DNA of 64,000 nucleotides from Firm-04 sp946413695 (GCA_946413695.1 CAMKLV010000004.1:28075-92074), one strand, 5' to 3'; shown: positions 7,603 through 16,679, counted from the first letter of the stretch. Notes: generated from the letters alone by a model not told the origin. A program made the numbers and translations.

Positions 7603-10600
7603 TCATGATGGATCAGTTTTCGGAAGGATTTCGTCAAAGTCAATCCAGACATCCTCAAATTGTGTTGTCAAATCCGGAAGAGGCTGTGCCTGCGTTTTTC
7701 TGCCGAGCAGTTCATCCCATGTTGTGCTCTTGCCGGAAAGTGAATTTTTGACGTAGTACATCAGGATGCTCTGTGCATCATCAACAGACACAATTCCGTC
7801 CTCATTGACATCAGCAGCTTTCACCTGCTTTTCTGTCAGACCATTGTCCTTTCCTGCCATGGTCTTTACATAGGCATTCAGGGTGAGCTGCGCATCTTCA
7901 ACGCTGATTTCTTCGTCCTCGTTGACGTCACCAAGCACATATGTCGGTTCGGTCGGCGTGGTTTCACCGGTTGTTGTTGTTTCGCTTGTCTGCGATTCCG
8001 ATGTACTTGTCACGGTTTCCGATGTTGTTGTGATGGTTGTTGTGGATTCCGTGGTTGTTTCAGTTGTCGAGTACGCGGTGGTTGTTGTCTTCGATGTCGT
8101 GGTCGTGACTTGATCAGTCGTGGTCGCAGCCTTTGTTGTAGTAGTTGCTTCCGTCGTCGAAGTGGTAGTAGTTGTTGTGGTGGTAGTTGTTGTGGTCGTG
8201 GCCTTAGCCGTTGTAGTCGTGACCTTGACTGTAGTGGTCGTAGCCTTAGCTGTAGTGGTCGTAGCCTTAGCTGTAGTGGTCGTAGCCTTAGCTGTCGTAG
8301 TCGTAGCCTTAGCTGTCGTAGTCGTAGCCTTAGCTGTCGTAGTCGTAGCCTTAGCTGTAGTGGTCGTGACCTTGGCTGTTGTGGTCGTGACCTTAGCCGT
8401 TGTAGTCGTAGCCTTAGCTGTCGTAGTCGTAGCCTTAGCTGTCGTAGTTGTAGCCTTAGCTGTAGTGGTCGTGACCTTGGCTGTTGTGGTCGTGACCTTA
8501 GCCGTTGTAGTCGTAGCCTTAGCTGTTGTGGTCGTGACCTTAGCCGTTGTAGTCGTGACCTTGGCTGTTGTGGTCGTGACCTTGGCTGTTGTGGTCGTGA
8601 CCTTGGCTGTTGTAGTCGTGACCTTCGTCGTGGACGTTGTTGTTGTCGTTGCCTTCGTCGTGGACGTAGTTGTTGTTGCCTTCGTCGTGGACGTGGTCGT
8701 TGTTGTCGCTTTCGTCGTGGACGTGGTCGTTGTGGTTGCCTTCGTCGTAGACGTGGTTGTCGTCGTCTTTGTCGTGGACGTGGTCGTTGTTGTTGCCTTC
8801 GTCGTGGACGTGGTTGTGGTCGTCGCCTTTGTCGTGGATGTGGTCGTTGTTGTTGCCTTCGTCGTTGTAGTCGTTGTCGGCGTTGTGGTGGTCTCCGGTG
8901 CCTTGACCGGAATTACGCGCGTTTCAACCTCGCCGCAGACGCTGCAGATACGGACTTCCTCACCTTCTTCGGTTTCGGTTGCTGCCTTGGATACCGTCCA
9001 TTTGCTCCACTTGTGGCCGAATGCCTTGATCGTCACTTCTTCCTTTGTCAGCAGCTTGGTGCCGTCCTTGTCTGCGCTGCACTGTCCGCAATGTGCGCAT
9101 ACCCAGTGTGCAATGGTGCCGTCCGTTTCGCAGGTTGCAGGCTTTGCAAAGCGCTGTACCCAGTCGTGACCGGTTGCCGGAATCGTCAGATTCGTGCTGA
9201 AGATTCGCACCATGCCGTTTTCGTCTGCAAAGCGTTCGCCGCAGGTCTCGCAGGACCAGTATTCGATGACGCCCGCCTTGGAGCAGGTCGCTTCCACGCC
9301 CGCATGATGCGTCAGCTTGTGGCCGAGTGCCGGAACGGTCAGGGCTTCGTCCGTGATCGGCTTGGTGCCCTTTGCGTCTGCATAGCGTTCGCCGCAGATT
9401 TCGCATTCCCAGTATTCAGCCGTGCCGGGTTCCTCGCAGGTTGCAGCCTTTGCAGCGTGCTTCACGAGCGAATGCTCCTCAGCAGACATCTGGAAGGTTT
9501 CCTCGCCGATGTGTCCGCAGTCGCAGGAGAGGTGATAGGTGCAGCCGCTGTCGCAGGTGCCGGATTCGTGTGTCTCTGCCGTTGCCGTCTTGTTCACATC
9601 CTTGTGGACAGGCGTGATGCGGATTGCAGATTTTTCTTCCTCATAATCGCAGTCATCATTCTTCTGAATCAGCGCTGCGAGATCGCTTTCTGCAACTGCT
9701 TCATACTTTCCATCCAGTCCTGCTGCTTCGATCTTGATGTCATGTACCTTGTCAGAGAAGTTCAGCTTGCCGGCGTCTTTCGACTGAATCAGCGAACCGA
9801 GCTGATACTGCTTATCATTGTAGCTTGTCTTGACTTTCGGAATCTTGACAATCGTACCATTCGTGTAAAGCACTTCGCCCTTTTCCGGATAGAATGCGGT
9901 ATTGTCGCTGTCAAATGTCAGCGTTCCGGTGCCGTTCAGGCAGATATTACCGGTATGACTGTTCAGATCGTACTGTGCGTTGCCCGTCAGCGTCAGGTTG
10001 CCGTTTCCGGTGATCGTCAGATCCTTTTCCGCAAAAATCGTAATGGTAAACAGGTCATTCAGGGTATTTGCGATCCGGTTGTCACCGATCAGATTCAGCG
10101 TCAGGGCATCCTTGGAGGCAATCGACGCCGTAACCGGAATCGGTGTACCCACGAAATCCTCGGTATATGCATCTGCGCCGAAATCGTTCAGGGTAAAGTT
10201 TTTCAGCGTCAGTGTCTTGGTATCGGGATCGTAATGCCAGCCGTCCTGCTCCAAATTGCCGAGGTTTGCGTCTGTCACAAAATCATGTCCGAGCATGACA
10301 CCGTAATCCTGCTTTGCCGTGCGGAATTTTTTGGTGTAGAGCTTGCCGTCCGCGCCATGCTTGTAATAGAGCGTGTATTCGGTGTCCGGGTTCAGGTCTC
10401 TGAGATAATCGCCGACCAGATAATGCGTGCCGTCTGCGGAGATATGGATGCTGCTCATCGTCTTACCGTCCGGCATTCTGATGAACGCATAAGCGGAATT
10501 GACGCCTGCATGGATTTCAAAATCATCCGCTGCCAGTGGAATGTGCCGCCGCGCACCTGAATGTTGGCAGTGTGAATCGGCTCCGGCACGATCTCATGGT

Positions 10601-11060
10601 CTTTTTCGTCATAGACCTTGCTGTCTATGATCGTTCCTTTTTCCAGTGCAGCCTGATTCTGATAGAAGAGCTCCTCCACGCCGTAGTGTTCATCATAGGT
10701 GATCGTATTCATCCAGCTTGTGGCACTGTTTTCCTTATAGGATTTGGCTTTATACTCTGCTTCTCCTTTATCGCGGCAGATGTTAAATACATTTGCACCG
10801 GCATCCGCTTTGAAATCGCCGTCATAGATATAGACTCTGCCGCCGTCCATTTTTCTGTGGTCCCAGGTCCATGTTGACACGGGATCAACCAGCACTTCCA
10901 CGACTGCGTTCCGGGTATCCGGTGTGCTGCCGTAGCCGATATATGTACCGCCGTAGGAAGCAAAGGTGCCGGCAGTTCCGACGCGGACAGCCGTTCCCAT
11001 GATCGTGTCGGAAATCGGCGGATACGACTTCGTGCCGCACATACCAACGATCTGATCCAC
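7603..11060 (-). pseudogene. Thr-rich, Cys-repeat surface protein with C-terminal dockerin, 5'-truncated and frameshifted
   Basis: Two overlapping frames make one protein. The upstream frame (11060-10455) reads to QVRGGTFH. Continuation in the next frame as IPLAADDFEIHAGVN leads into the 957-residue downstream frame, so a one-base-type deletion lies at about 10535-10550. The N-terminus and signal peptide are absent because the gene is joined to a response regulator fragment at about 11062. Domains: a beta-rich part; about four Cys-x2-Cys repeats of 45-50 residues (YWECEICGERYADAKG, YWSCETCGERFADENG); some 250 residues of TTTT-rich linker, probably glycosylated; then a type I dockerin (GDVNEDEEISVEDAQLTLNAY, ADVNEDGIVSVDDAQSILMYY) and a WDELLG tail. 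Unless the shift is a sequencing error the gene is dead. Confidence 0.8.
8130..8890 (-). repeat. Minisatellite encoding TTTT-rich linker
   Basis: About twenty 21-bp units encode AK[V/A]TTTT, followed toward the N-terminus by longer units encoding [K/S]ATTTTTSTT. All units are near-identical at DNA level, with two alternating variants (GCC-TTA versus ACC-TTG in plus-strand reading), the pattern left by unequal exchange. Length variation between strains is likely. Confidence 0.85.
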
Positions 11061-11061
11061 G

Positions 11062-11307
11062 AGTGATCTGCGGATGTTCCTTTTTGATCTGTGCCGCCGC
11101 CGTCAGCCCGTCAACGCCCTTTTCCATCATCACATCCATGATGATGAGATCCGGGATCTCGCTGTCCTGACACCATTTCAGCGCATCTTTGGCGAACGGC
11201 ATCGCCGCGATGATCTGAAATTCCTTCGACGGCTTGATGAGCAGCTCCATAAATCCGCGGGAGATCAGCTCATCATCCACAATAATAACCTTATACGGTG
11301 CGCTCAC
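11062..11307 (-). pseudogene. Truncated response regulator receiver domain
   Basis: The frame starts with GTG at 11305-11307 and encodes a receiver domain up to residue 80: VIIVDDELISRGFMELL with the acidic pair, then LIIMDVMMEKGVDGLTAA with the phospho-acceptor Asp, then IKKEHPQI. There the expected (V/I)(I/L)(M/L)(T/S) strand is replaced by foreign sequence, which in another frame is the dockerin protein. The rest of the receiver and any output domain are lost. It would have partnered with the kinases immediately upstream (11481-14431). Confidence 0.8.
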
Positions 11308-11333
11308 ATCCGCATCACCTGCCGCAGTTTCAT
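11304..11333 (-). CDS. 9-codon frame coupled to the response regulator start
   Basis: ATG at 11331-11333 sits behind AAAGGAGCTGAATGCA and encodes MKLRQVMRM; its TGA overlaps the GTG start of the regulator. The only good ribosome-binding site serves this frame, not the regulator. Either it is a coupling leader, or it is the last codons of a kinase gene fused behind another gene's start. Confidence 0.35.
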   Translation of the reverse strand: MKLRQVMRM

Positions 11334-11366
11334 TGCATTCAGCTCCTTTCGGTAATATAGTTACAG

Positions 11367-11395
11367 ATTATAACACTATGTTATGATGTTAACAT
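11367..11395 (-). promoter_or_regulatory. Promoter with overlapping palindrome before the regulator
   Basis: Reverse-strand TATAAT at 11367-11372, preceded after 17 bases by a weak ATGTTA. That weak -35 lies inside the perfect palindrome ATGTTAACAT (11386-11395), a possible operator. Confidence 0.45.
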
Positions 11396-11442
11396 AATTC
11401 ATATATAAAATCAACCCCCAACTGGGTGCATTTCAAAAAAAC

Positions 11443-11478
11443 GGCGTCCCGGTGCAAATCCGCATCGGAACGCCGCCC
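11443..11478 (-). terminator. Terminator of the kinase operon
   Basis: GGCGTTCCGATGC / GCACCGGGACGCC arms on the reverse strand, followed by GTTTTTTTG. It separates the kinase genes from the regulator gene, which therefore needs its own promoter. Confidence 0.75.
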
Positions 11479-11480
11479 TT

Positions 11481-12779
11481 TTATTGAATTGGAATGCAAA
11501 CCGTCAGCACAAACTCCGGTTCGCTCTGAATGGATACAGTTCCGCCTGCCGCCTCTGCGATTTTCCGGAGATACAGCAATCCGCCGGTCTCATTGACAGG
11601 CTGCTCCGGTGCCTTGCCGTTATTGCGGAATACCGCCTTGAGCCGGCTGCCGGTCTCCGTGAGCGTGACATACACGCAGTCTCCGCCTGCGTGCCGCACG
11701 GTATTGGCAGCACATTGTTCGACCGCCTGCGCAAGAATGTCACGGGCAGATTCCTGCTCCGGCAGCGTTCCTTCGATCTCCACCGTCACACGGATGCGCT
11801 GTGCCGTTTTCAGGGCTTTGTCCAGAGCATCAGCTTCCTTTTCCTGATTTTCTGCTTCCCGAAGCAGAAAGAAGTTGTTGTATTCCAGCAGACGGATCAG
11901 CTCCGTTTCATCCATGCCGTTCGGATGATCCATATAATACTTGCCGGAAAGCAGAACGCTGCCCATCTGATTATGAACGGCTGTACGTGCCTTGATCACT
12001 TCTCTTGCCGAAATCAGACTTTTCTCGTAGGCAGCCACCGCTTTCATATGTAACTGTACATCTTTCAGGTGCTTGTTCCTTGCGGAAAGTTCATCTGTGA
12101 TATTGCAGACCTCTGTCATTTCCTCTGCAAAGATCTGTGTATACTGCTTCTCCTGCCCGTTCTCCTGTACGTTCATTGTTTTTTTCGTAAACAGCCATGC
12201 TCTGCCGTCCTGCATCCGCAGCAGGTAGCCTTGATCCTGCGCTGTTCCCTGTTCCTCAACCTGTTTCCAGAATACAAGCGAATCGAACAAATGCTTATTT
12301 GTCAGGCTTTGCGAAAGCTCGTTGATGATGAGATTGGAGAGCATCACCGTCCCCTGTTCATCACTGATACAGACACCGACAGGCAGCCAGTCCAGCGTTT
12401 CCTTGACTGCATCCTGCGTCAAATGCGTTTCGGCATATCGGGTATGTTGTCTGATCTGCGAAAGTACCATCAGCGCTTCAAAAATATCCCATGCCGCAAA
12501 AATTACCCACGGGAGAGCAAAAATCCGGTCCGGCAGACTGCCCGGCACAAGCTCCTCTCCAGGATCCAGAATTTTATAGGCATTTGCAGCAATCAGCATC
12601 AGCCCGACGACAAGAAAGCTGATGATAAAGAACAGAGCTTCAAGAAACAGGCTTTGTTTTTCGTCCCTTTTGTACAGGGAAAGCAGAAGAACCCCAAATT
12701 GCACGATTATAAGAATCAGCGCGGATGTATAAATCATCATCCCGGATACAGACGGGAATACTTCAATCATCGGCTTCAT
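11481..12779 (-). CDS. Membrane sensor histidine kinase
   Basis: 432 residues. Three hydrophobic segments (about 15-37, 46-70 and 85-105) are followed by a PAS-like region (DWLPVGVCISDEQGTVMLSN), a helical linker (about 215-290) and a kinase core. The likely phospho-acceptor is His in TAVHNQMGSVLLSG. The HATPase domain shows an N box (EQCAANTVRHAGG) and ends with GGLLYLRKIAEAAGGTVSIQSEP, which carries the glycine-rich lid. Architecture resembles the NarX/LytS-like kinases of clostridia. Its start overlaps the stop of the upstream sensor gene by 4 bases, so both are made from one mRNA. The regulator gene beyond the terminator is broken, so the pathway may be orphaned. Confidence 0.82.
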   Translation of the reverse strand: MKPMIEVFPSVSGMMIYTSALILIIVQFGVLLLSLYKRDEKQSLFLEALFFIISFLVVGLMLIAANAYKILDPGEELVPGSLPDRIFALPWVIFAAWDIFEALMVLSQIRQHTRYAETHLTQDAVKETLDWLPVGVCISDEQGTVMLSNLIINELSQSLTNKHLFDSLVFWKQVEEQGTAQDQGYLLRMQDGRAWLFTKKTMNVQENGQEKQYTQIFAEEMTEVCNITDELSARNKHLKDVQLHMKAVAAYEKSLISAREVIKARTAVHNQMGSVLLSGKYYMDHPNGMDETELIRLLEYNNFFLLREAENQEKEADALDKALKTAQRIRVTVEIEGTLPEQESARDILAQAVEQCAANTVRHAGGDCVYVTLTETGSRLKAVFRNNGKAPEQPVNETGGLLYLRKIAEAAGGTVSIQSEPEFVLTVCIPIQ

Positions 12780-14431
12780 TTTGCATCACCGCCGATCTGC
12801 ACGCGGATCACCGTCTGACCGTCCTCGCAGACACAGGATACAGGCAGCGGCAGCTCCGGAAGCATCAGCGGTGCTTCCGTATCCGCCATGACTGTGAGTT
12901 CTTCATCAGTCAGGCGCAGCCACAGTTCTTCTGTTTTTCCGATCAGTACTTCCGCAGCTTCCTCAAAGCACTCATAAACTGCCATAGCATTCCGGCAGGT
13001 AAAATCTCTGGAAGCTGTGATGCGTGCCGCGGTATGAATGCCGCAGTAATCCATATAATGGAAGGATTCTTTCAGCGCAGCGGTCAGCTCCACTGCCGTG
13101 ATTGCGCCCTGATCCGCTTCCAGCATGACGAAATTCGCCTGTCGCTTGACAAATGCCGTCATAAACAGTACCCTTGCCATATCTTGACGGAAAGAAGGCG
13201 TGTCCGGCTGAATCGTATCAAGGAGTGCTGCAATGCGCTTCTGTGCGGGATAGATTTCCTGCGCAGCCTTATCATAAAGGCGGCTCCGCTCCTCGATCGC
13301 GCCCTTTTCCTGAATCAGCTCCTGCTCGCGGGCAAGCAGCTCATTTTCCATGGAAAGGATATCATTGGCGTCCTCCAGTTCCTCATTCAGTCGATGCTGC
13401 GTGCTTTCATCGGAAGCGAAAAAAGCATACCCGGCCTGCAATCCCATTCCGGAAAGCCGTGTGTCCGGCTCAGGATAAATATGACCGCCCACCGCCTGCT
13501 GCATCTGTGCCTTGTCTGCCGGAATCGTCACCGCTGTCTGATAGACCGGCACAAACTCTTTATTCGTGATGTTGACCGGCAATTCAAGCTGTGAAAAGAA
13601 TGCATCATAATTGATATTATGTGGCAGCAGTCTGTTCCGGATACAATATTCCTGCACACCAATCATGCAGAAAATGAGAATCTCTGTCATCTGAAACGGC
13701 TCAGGCAGATCAGCAGCAACCATGATTTTATTGATTGAAGTCAGCAGCGGGATCAGCAACAGACACAAAAAAGGGCGAATCGCTTTTTTCCAGTCCTTCA
13801 TTTTGCGTGAGATGCCGATCAGATGAACGATACTCGCCGCAATCATACTGCCTGCCCAGATATATGCCGCGTAAAACAAAACGCCGTGTGTGTATGTGCC
13901 GCTTTTTCCGATAAAAATCTCCGTGTCCGGATTCGGCTTGAAAGCAAGATGATGCAGATCGTTTGTCAGGATGCCGATCACAAGCACAATTCCGAGAATC
14001 AGCGGATAGCGTTTGATTCGGCTGTGCTGTTCGGGACGATTTCCGAAATAAAAGCTGCTCATCAGAAAAAGCGTCGGTACAAGAATCACCGGCACATAGT
14101 AGAGATACCAGCAATGGCGCTTGATCAGCGGTGACCACTGCACAATGCGGTGACTGAGCGTCCGCACCAGAAGAAAAAACTCCATCAGGATTCCCGATGC
14201 GATCATATAGGTTCTAGCCGGAGAAGGCAGCAGTCTTCGCCGGACAGACTGCACAAAGTGCAGAATCAGACCGGAGTAAATCATCAGATCAATGCAGAAC
14301 AGCCATGTGCTGCTAATATAATTGTCTTGATAGGCTACAACATTATCCATAACATGGAAGATACCGCCGAGAAACAGAAACGCCAGATACAGCAGTGCGC
14401 CTTTTGCCTGCCTGTCGATTTTGATGTGCAT
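12776..14431 (-). CDS. Seven-transmembrane sensor protein with degenerate kinase domain
   Basis: 551 residues. Seven or eight hydrophobic segments fill residues 10-245, like the 7TM input module of some histidine kinases. A PAS-like region follows (residues about 270-340), then a long coiled coil (LNEELEDANDILSMENELLAREQELIQEKG, given here only as position about 345-385), then about 160 residues shaped like a kinase core. The N box expected as E-x-x-x-N reads VYECFEEAAEVLIG and has no Asn, no histidine acceptor is evident and the G boxes are missing. I infer a pseudokinase partner that feeds signals to the active kinase encoded directly downstream with a 4-base overlap. Confidence 0.7.
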   Translation of the reverse strand: MHIKIDRQAKGALLYLAFLFLGGIFHVMDNVVAYQDNYISSTWLFCIDLMIYSGLILHFVQSVRRRLLPSPARTYMIASGILMEFFLLVRTLSHRIVQWSPLIKRHCWYLYYVPVILVPTLFLMSSFYFGNRPEQHSRIKRYPLILGIVLVIGILTNDLHHLAFKPNPDTEIFIGKSGTYTHGVLFYAAYIWAGSMIAASIVHLIGISRKMKDWKKAIRPFLCLLLIPLLTSINKIMVAADLPEPFQMTEILIFCMIGVQEYCIRNRLLPHNINYDAFFSQLELPVNITNKEFVPVYQTAVTIPADKAQMQQAVGGHIYPEPDTRLSGMGLQAGYAFFASDESTQHRLNEELEDANDILSMENELLAREQELIQEKGAIEERSRLYDKAAQEIYPAQKRIAALLDTIQPDTPSFRQDMARVLFMTAFVKRQANFVMLEADQGAITAVELTAALKESFHYMDYCGIHTAARITASRDFTCRNAMAVYECFEEAAEVLIGKTEELWLRLTDEELTVMADTEAPLMLPELPLPVSCVCEDGQTVIRVQIGGDAK

Positions 14432-14483
14432 CCGTTCTGCCTCCTTTCATGCAGATTGTCATCTGCAATGCGTTATTCTTTAT

Positions 14484-14512
14484 AGTATACCATATTCCGC
14501 TTTCGATTGCAA
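14484..14512 (-). promoter_or_regulatory. Promoter of the kinase operon
   Basis: Reverse-strand TTGCAA (14507-14512), 17 bases, TATACT (14484-14489), some 50 bases before the start of the 7TM sensor gene. Confidence 0.65.
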
Positions 14513-14521
14513 TAAAAAAAC

Positions 14522-14550
14522 AGAGCAGCGTAAAAATAAAGCGCTGCTCT
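14522..14550 (-). terminator. Hairpin terminator at the inner edge of element 1
   Basis: AGAGCAGCG / CGCTGCTCT stem; reverse-strand reading is followed by TGTTTTTTT. No gene precedes it on that strand, so it may insulate the kinase promoter from readthrough or mark a deleted gene. The rest of 14551-15090 holds no gene, only the arm repeats and the att copy listed separately. Confidence 0.6.
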
Positions 14551-14634
14551 TTCACTTATGATTCAATTGTTGATCCTGTACTGTTTTTGTCGTAATGCAC
14601 AAGGTCGAAAAAACTCGTTTTTCATGTGCACATT

Positions 14635-14778
14635 TGCACACGCGCAGAATGATCCGCAATCAAACCGATCGCTTCAAAAGCATCGAAATTACGCTAGTTT
14701 TGCATTGCCTTGAGGGTATGGTATACACATTCCGTGTGCACTGCATTTGATCAGAATACGTGTGCACTTCCGTGTGCA
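14635..14778. repeat. Putative integrase arm-type repeats, right end
   Basis: CGTGTGCA at 14733, 14759 and 14771, and its inverse TGCACACG at 14635. The 14759/14771 pair has the same 12-base period as the pair inside the left end at 4988/5000. Confidence 0.55.
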
Positions 14779-14850
14779 ATCGGCTTGAAAACGGCTTCAA
14801 AATACGGAAAATCGTTTCCGAATACGGAAAATCCTTTCATTCGGGAACAA

Positions 14851-14924
14851 AAGAAAATGCCCTAGATGCGAGATTTTCACGCATCTAGGACATTTCACCA
14901 AGAGGGTGGGTAGAGGGATTCGAA
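14851..14924. other. Middle att copy with its own terminator hairpin
   Basis: GGTGGGTAGAGGGATTCGAA at 14905-14924 repeats the tRNA-His 3' end. Just left of it is a long stem (CCTAGATGCGTGA / TCTCGCATCTAGG on the reverse strand, followed by GCATTTTCTTTT) in the place of the tRNA terminator. To the right, TATTTGCGTCGTTTT matches the sequence right of the left copy (TATTTGCGTTGTTTT at about 4950), so both segments begin with the same att layout. Confidence 0.7.
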
Positions 14925-15090
14925 TGCTTACCCATTTCTCTAAAACTAATGTATTTGCGTCGTTTTAGAGAACAATTTTATTTTTGTGTGACATTTTTGT
15001 GCCATACTTACTGTTTGATCTTTGGTGTATCCTGCCTAATGCCGGATGACAGCAAGATGTACTAACCGCTCTCCATTTCATCAACAGAAA

Positions 15091-15132
15091 GAAACACCAC
15101 CTGACATTCATCGTAATCAGGCGGTGTTTTTT
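15091..15132 (-). terminator. Terminator of the second LRR-dockerin gene
   Basis: AAACACCACCTGA / TCAGGCGGTGTTTTTT stem, a near copy of the terminator at 7.55 kb. Confidence 0.75.
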
Positions 15133-15167
15133 CATGATTCTGTCATGCTGTTCTTCAGAATACTGTC

Positions 15168-16571
15168 TTATGTCTCATTTTCTGCAGTGTCATCCGTGAA
15201 AACCTCTTTCAGCTTCAGCAGAAACGGAAGCGGCTCTGAAGGTTTGTTTTTCCCGAGTAATTCGTCCCATATGACGTTCTGACCGGAAAGCGTATTGCTG
15301 ACATAATAGAGCAGAATCAGCTGTGCATCCTCAACGGATACGGTATTGTCTCCGTTGATATCCGCAGCTTTGATCTGCCGCTCCGTCAGACCGCTGTCCA
15401 GTCCTGCCATGATCTGGACATACGCCAGCAAAGCGAACTGTGCGTCTTCCACGCTGATCGTGTCATCGCCGTTGATATCGCCGGACTGTACTTCCGTTTT
15501 TGTCGGCGTGGTAACTGTCGTTGTCGTAGTCACCGGAGTTGTTGCCGTATTTGTCGTTCCTGAGCCGGAGCCTGAAATCACTTCAAACGGAATGTTGTTT
15601 TTCTTTGCAAAGGATTCTGCATAGGAGCCGGCAACGCCCTTGATCATCAGCTTTTTACAGCCTGAAAACGCCCAGTCGCTGATGCTTGTCACACTGCCCG
15701 GGATCGTGATGCTTGTCAGCTTGGAGCAGTCTTGAAACGCCGCATCACCGATACTTGTCACGCTGTCCGGGATTTGAATGTCTGTCAGAGCGTAACAGCT
15801 GTAAAACGCCGATGCGCCGATGCTTGTCACGCTGTTTGGAATCCGGACATCTGTCAGACTGGAACATCTTGAAAACGTAGATGCGTCGATGCACGTTACG
15901 CTTTTGGGTATGGTGATGCTTTTCAGCTCCCAACAGGATGCAAACGCACCGCCTTCGATACTGGTAACGCTTTCCGGAATTCTGACGCCTGTCAGCTCTT
16001 TACACAAATCAAACGCAAAAGTACCGATGCATTTGATACCGTCCGGAATCGTGACTTCTCCGGAACAGGTCCTTCCGTCAATCAGAATATCATTTATGAC
16101 AACAAGCGGGTTTTCTTTCTGCTTCGCCTCCAGCCACGGCGTTTCATTGAAGGCATCAGCGGCGAAGCTCGTTACACTTTCGGGTATCTTGATGTCTGTC
16201 AGACTGGTGCATTGGTAAAAAGCCTGAAAGCCGATACTGGTCACGCTGCTCGGAATCGTTACGCTTTTCAGACCAAAGCATCGTTCAAACGACATTTTCC
16301 CGATACTGGTCACGCCGTCCATAATCACAGCTTTTGAGAAATTCAGCGATGAAAACGTATTGGGCAGATCCTGATCATCCATCGCACCGGTGCCGGAAAT
16401 GGTCAGCACGCCGTTATTCAGCGTCCATGTGACGTTCTCGCCGCAGCTGCCGCTGTTTGCTGCGCTTGCAGTCAAGGCGGCTGCCGGCATCGTCACTTGT
16501 ACAGGCTGGATATTCACAAGACTCATTCCCGCAGCCGTCAGCAAAGTAAGTATTTGTTTTAGCTTCATCAT
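15168..16571 (-). CDS. Secreted BspA-type LRR protein with C-terminal dockerin and WDELLG tail
   Basis: 467 residues; the start is at ATGATG behind AAAGGAGATGTTACG rather than an upstream in-frame codon. After a signal peptide (cleavage near AAALTASAA) comes a short domain (ENVTWTLNNGVLTISGTGAM), common before BspA repeats. About nine LRR_5 repeats of 23 residues follow (IPSSVTSIGFQAFYQCTSLTDIK type), then a Thr-rich linker and a type I dockerin with loops GDINGDDTISVEDAQFALLAY and ADINGDNTVSVEDAQLILLYY. The C-terminus has 35 more residues including IWDELLGKN, shared with the other island dockerin protein. It probably displays the LRR surface on a scaffoldin. Confidence 0.87.
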   Translation of the reverse strand: MMKLKQILTLLTAAGMSLVNIQPVQVTMPAAALTASAANSGSCGENVTWTLNNGVLTISGTGAMDDQDLPNTFSSLNFSKAVIMDGVTSIGKMSFERCFGLKSVTIPSSVTSIGFQAFYQCTSLTDIKIPESVTSFAADAFNETPWLEAKQKENPLVVINDILIDGRTCSGEVTIPDGIKCIGTFAFDLCKELTGVRIPESVTSIEGGAFASCWELKSITIPKSVTCIDASTFSRCSSLTDVRIPNSVTSIGASAFYSCYALTDIQIPDSVTSIGDAAFQDCSKLTSITIPGSVTSISDWAFSGCKKLMIKGVAGSYAESFAKKNNIPFEVISGSGSGTTNTATTPVTTTTTVTTPTKTEVQSGDINGDDTISVEDAQFALLAYVQIMAGLDSGLTERQIKAADINGDNTVSVEDAQLILLYYVSNTLSGQNVIWDELLGKNKPSEPLPFLLKLKEVFTDDTAENET

Positions 16572-16679
16572 CGTAACATCTCCTTTTGAAGTAAAACCCA
16601 ATGCCAAGATTGCTGCACTCCGCTTGCAAAGGGACTCCAGTCATTTACAAATCACAGAAATACATACAGCAATTAGCAT

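Larger units (their letters stand above)
4908..14924. mobile_element. Integrated element 1 at tRNA-His (integrase-bearing, eroded)
   Basis: The segment is bounded by two 20-bp direct copies of the tRNA-His 3' end (GGTGGGTAGAGGGATTCGAA at 4908-4927 and 14905-14924). It has a tyrosine integrase gene 135 bases inside the left copy. Repeats of CGTGTGCA lie just inside both ends, including a pair with 12-base periodicity at each end. Cargo: truncated SF3 helicase, broken dockerin protein, truncated response regulator, two sensor kinases. The element is probably no longer autonomous because its helicase and response-regulator genes are broken. An intact tRNA-His copy lies 10.2 kb to the right. Confidence 0.75.

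Noticed and set aside
8130..8890. CRISPR-like regular repeats
   Set aside because: Units are directly adjacent, in frame and encode TTTT-rich protein; there are no unique spacers and no cas genes.
8110..10560. 816-codon Cys/Arg-rich frame on the plus strand opposite the Thr-rich dockerin gene
   Set aside because: It is the antisense of a repetitive coding region; composition is explained by the TTTT codons on the other strand and it has no start signal.
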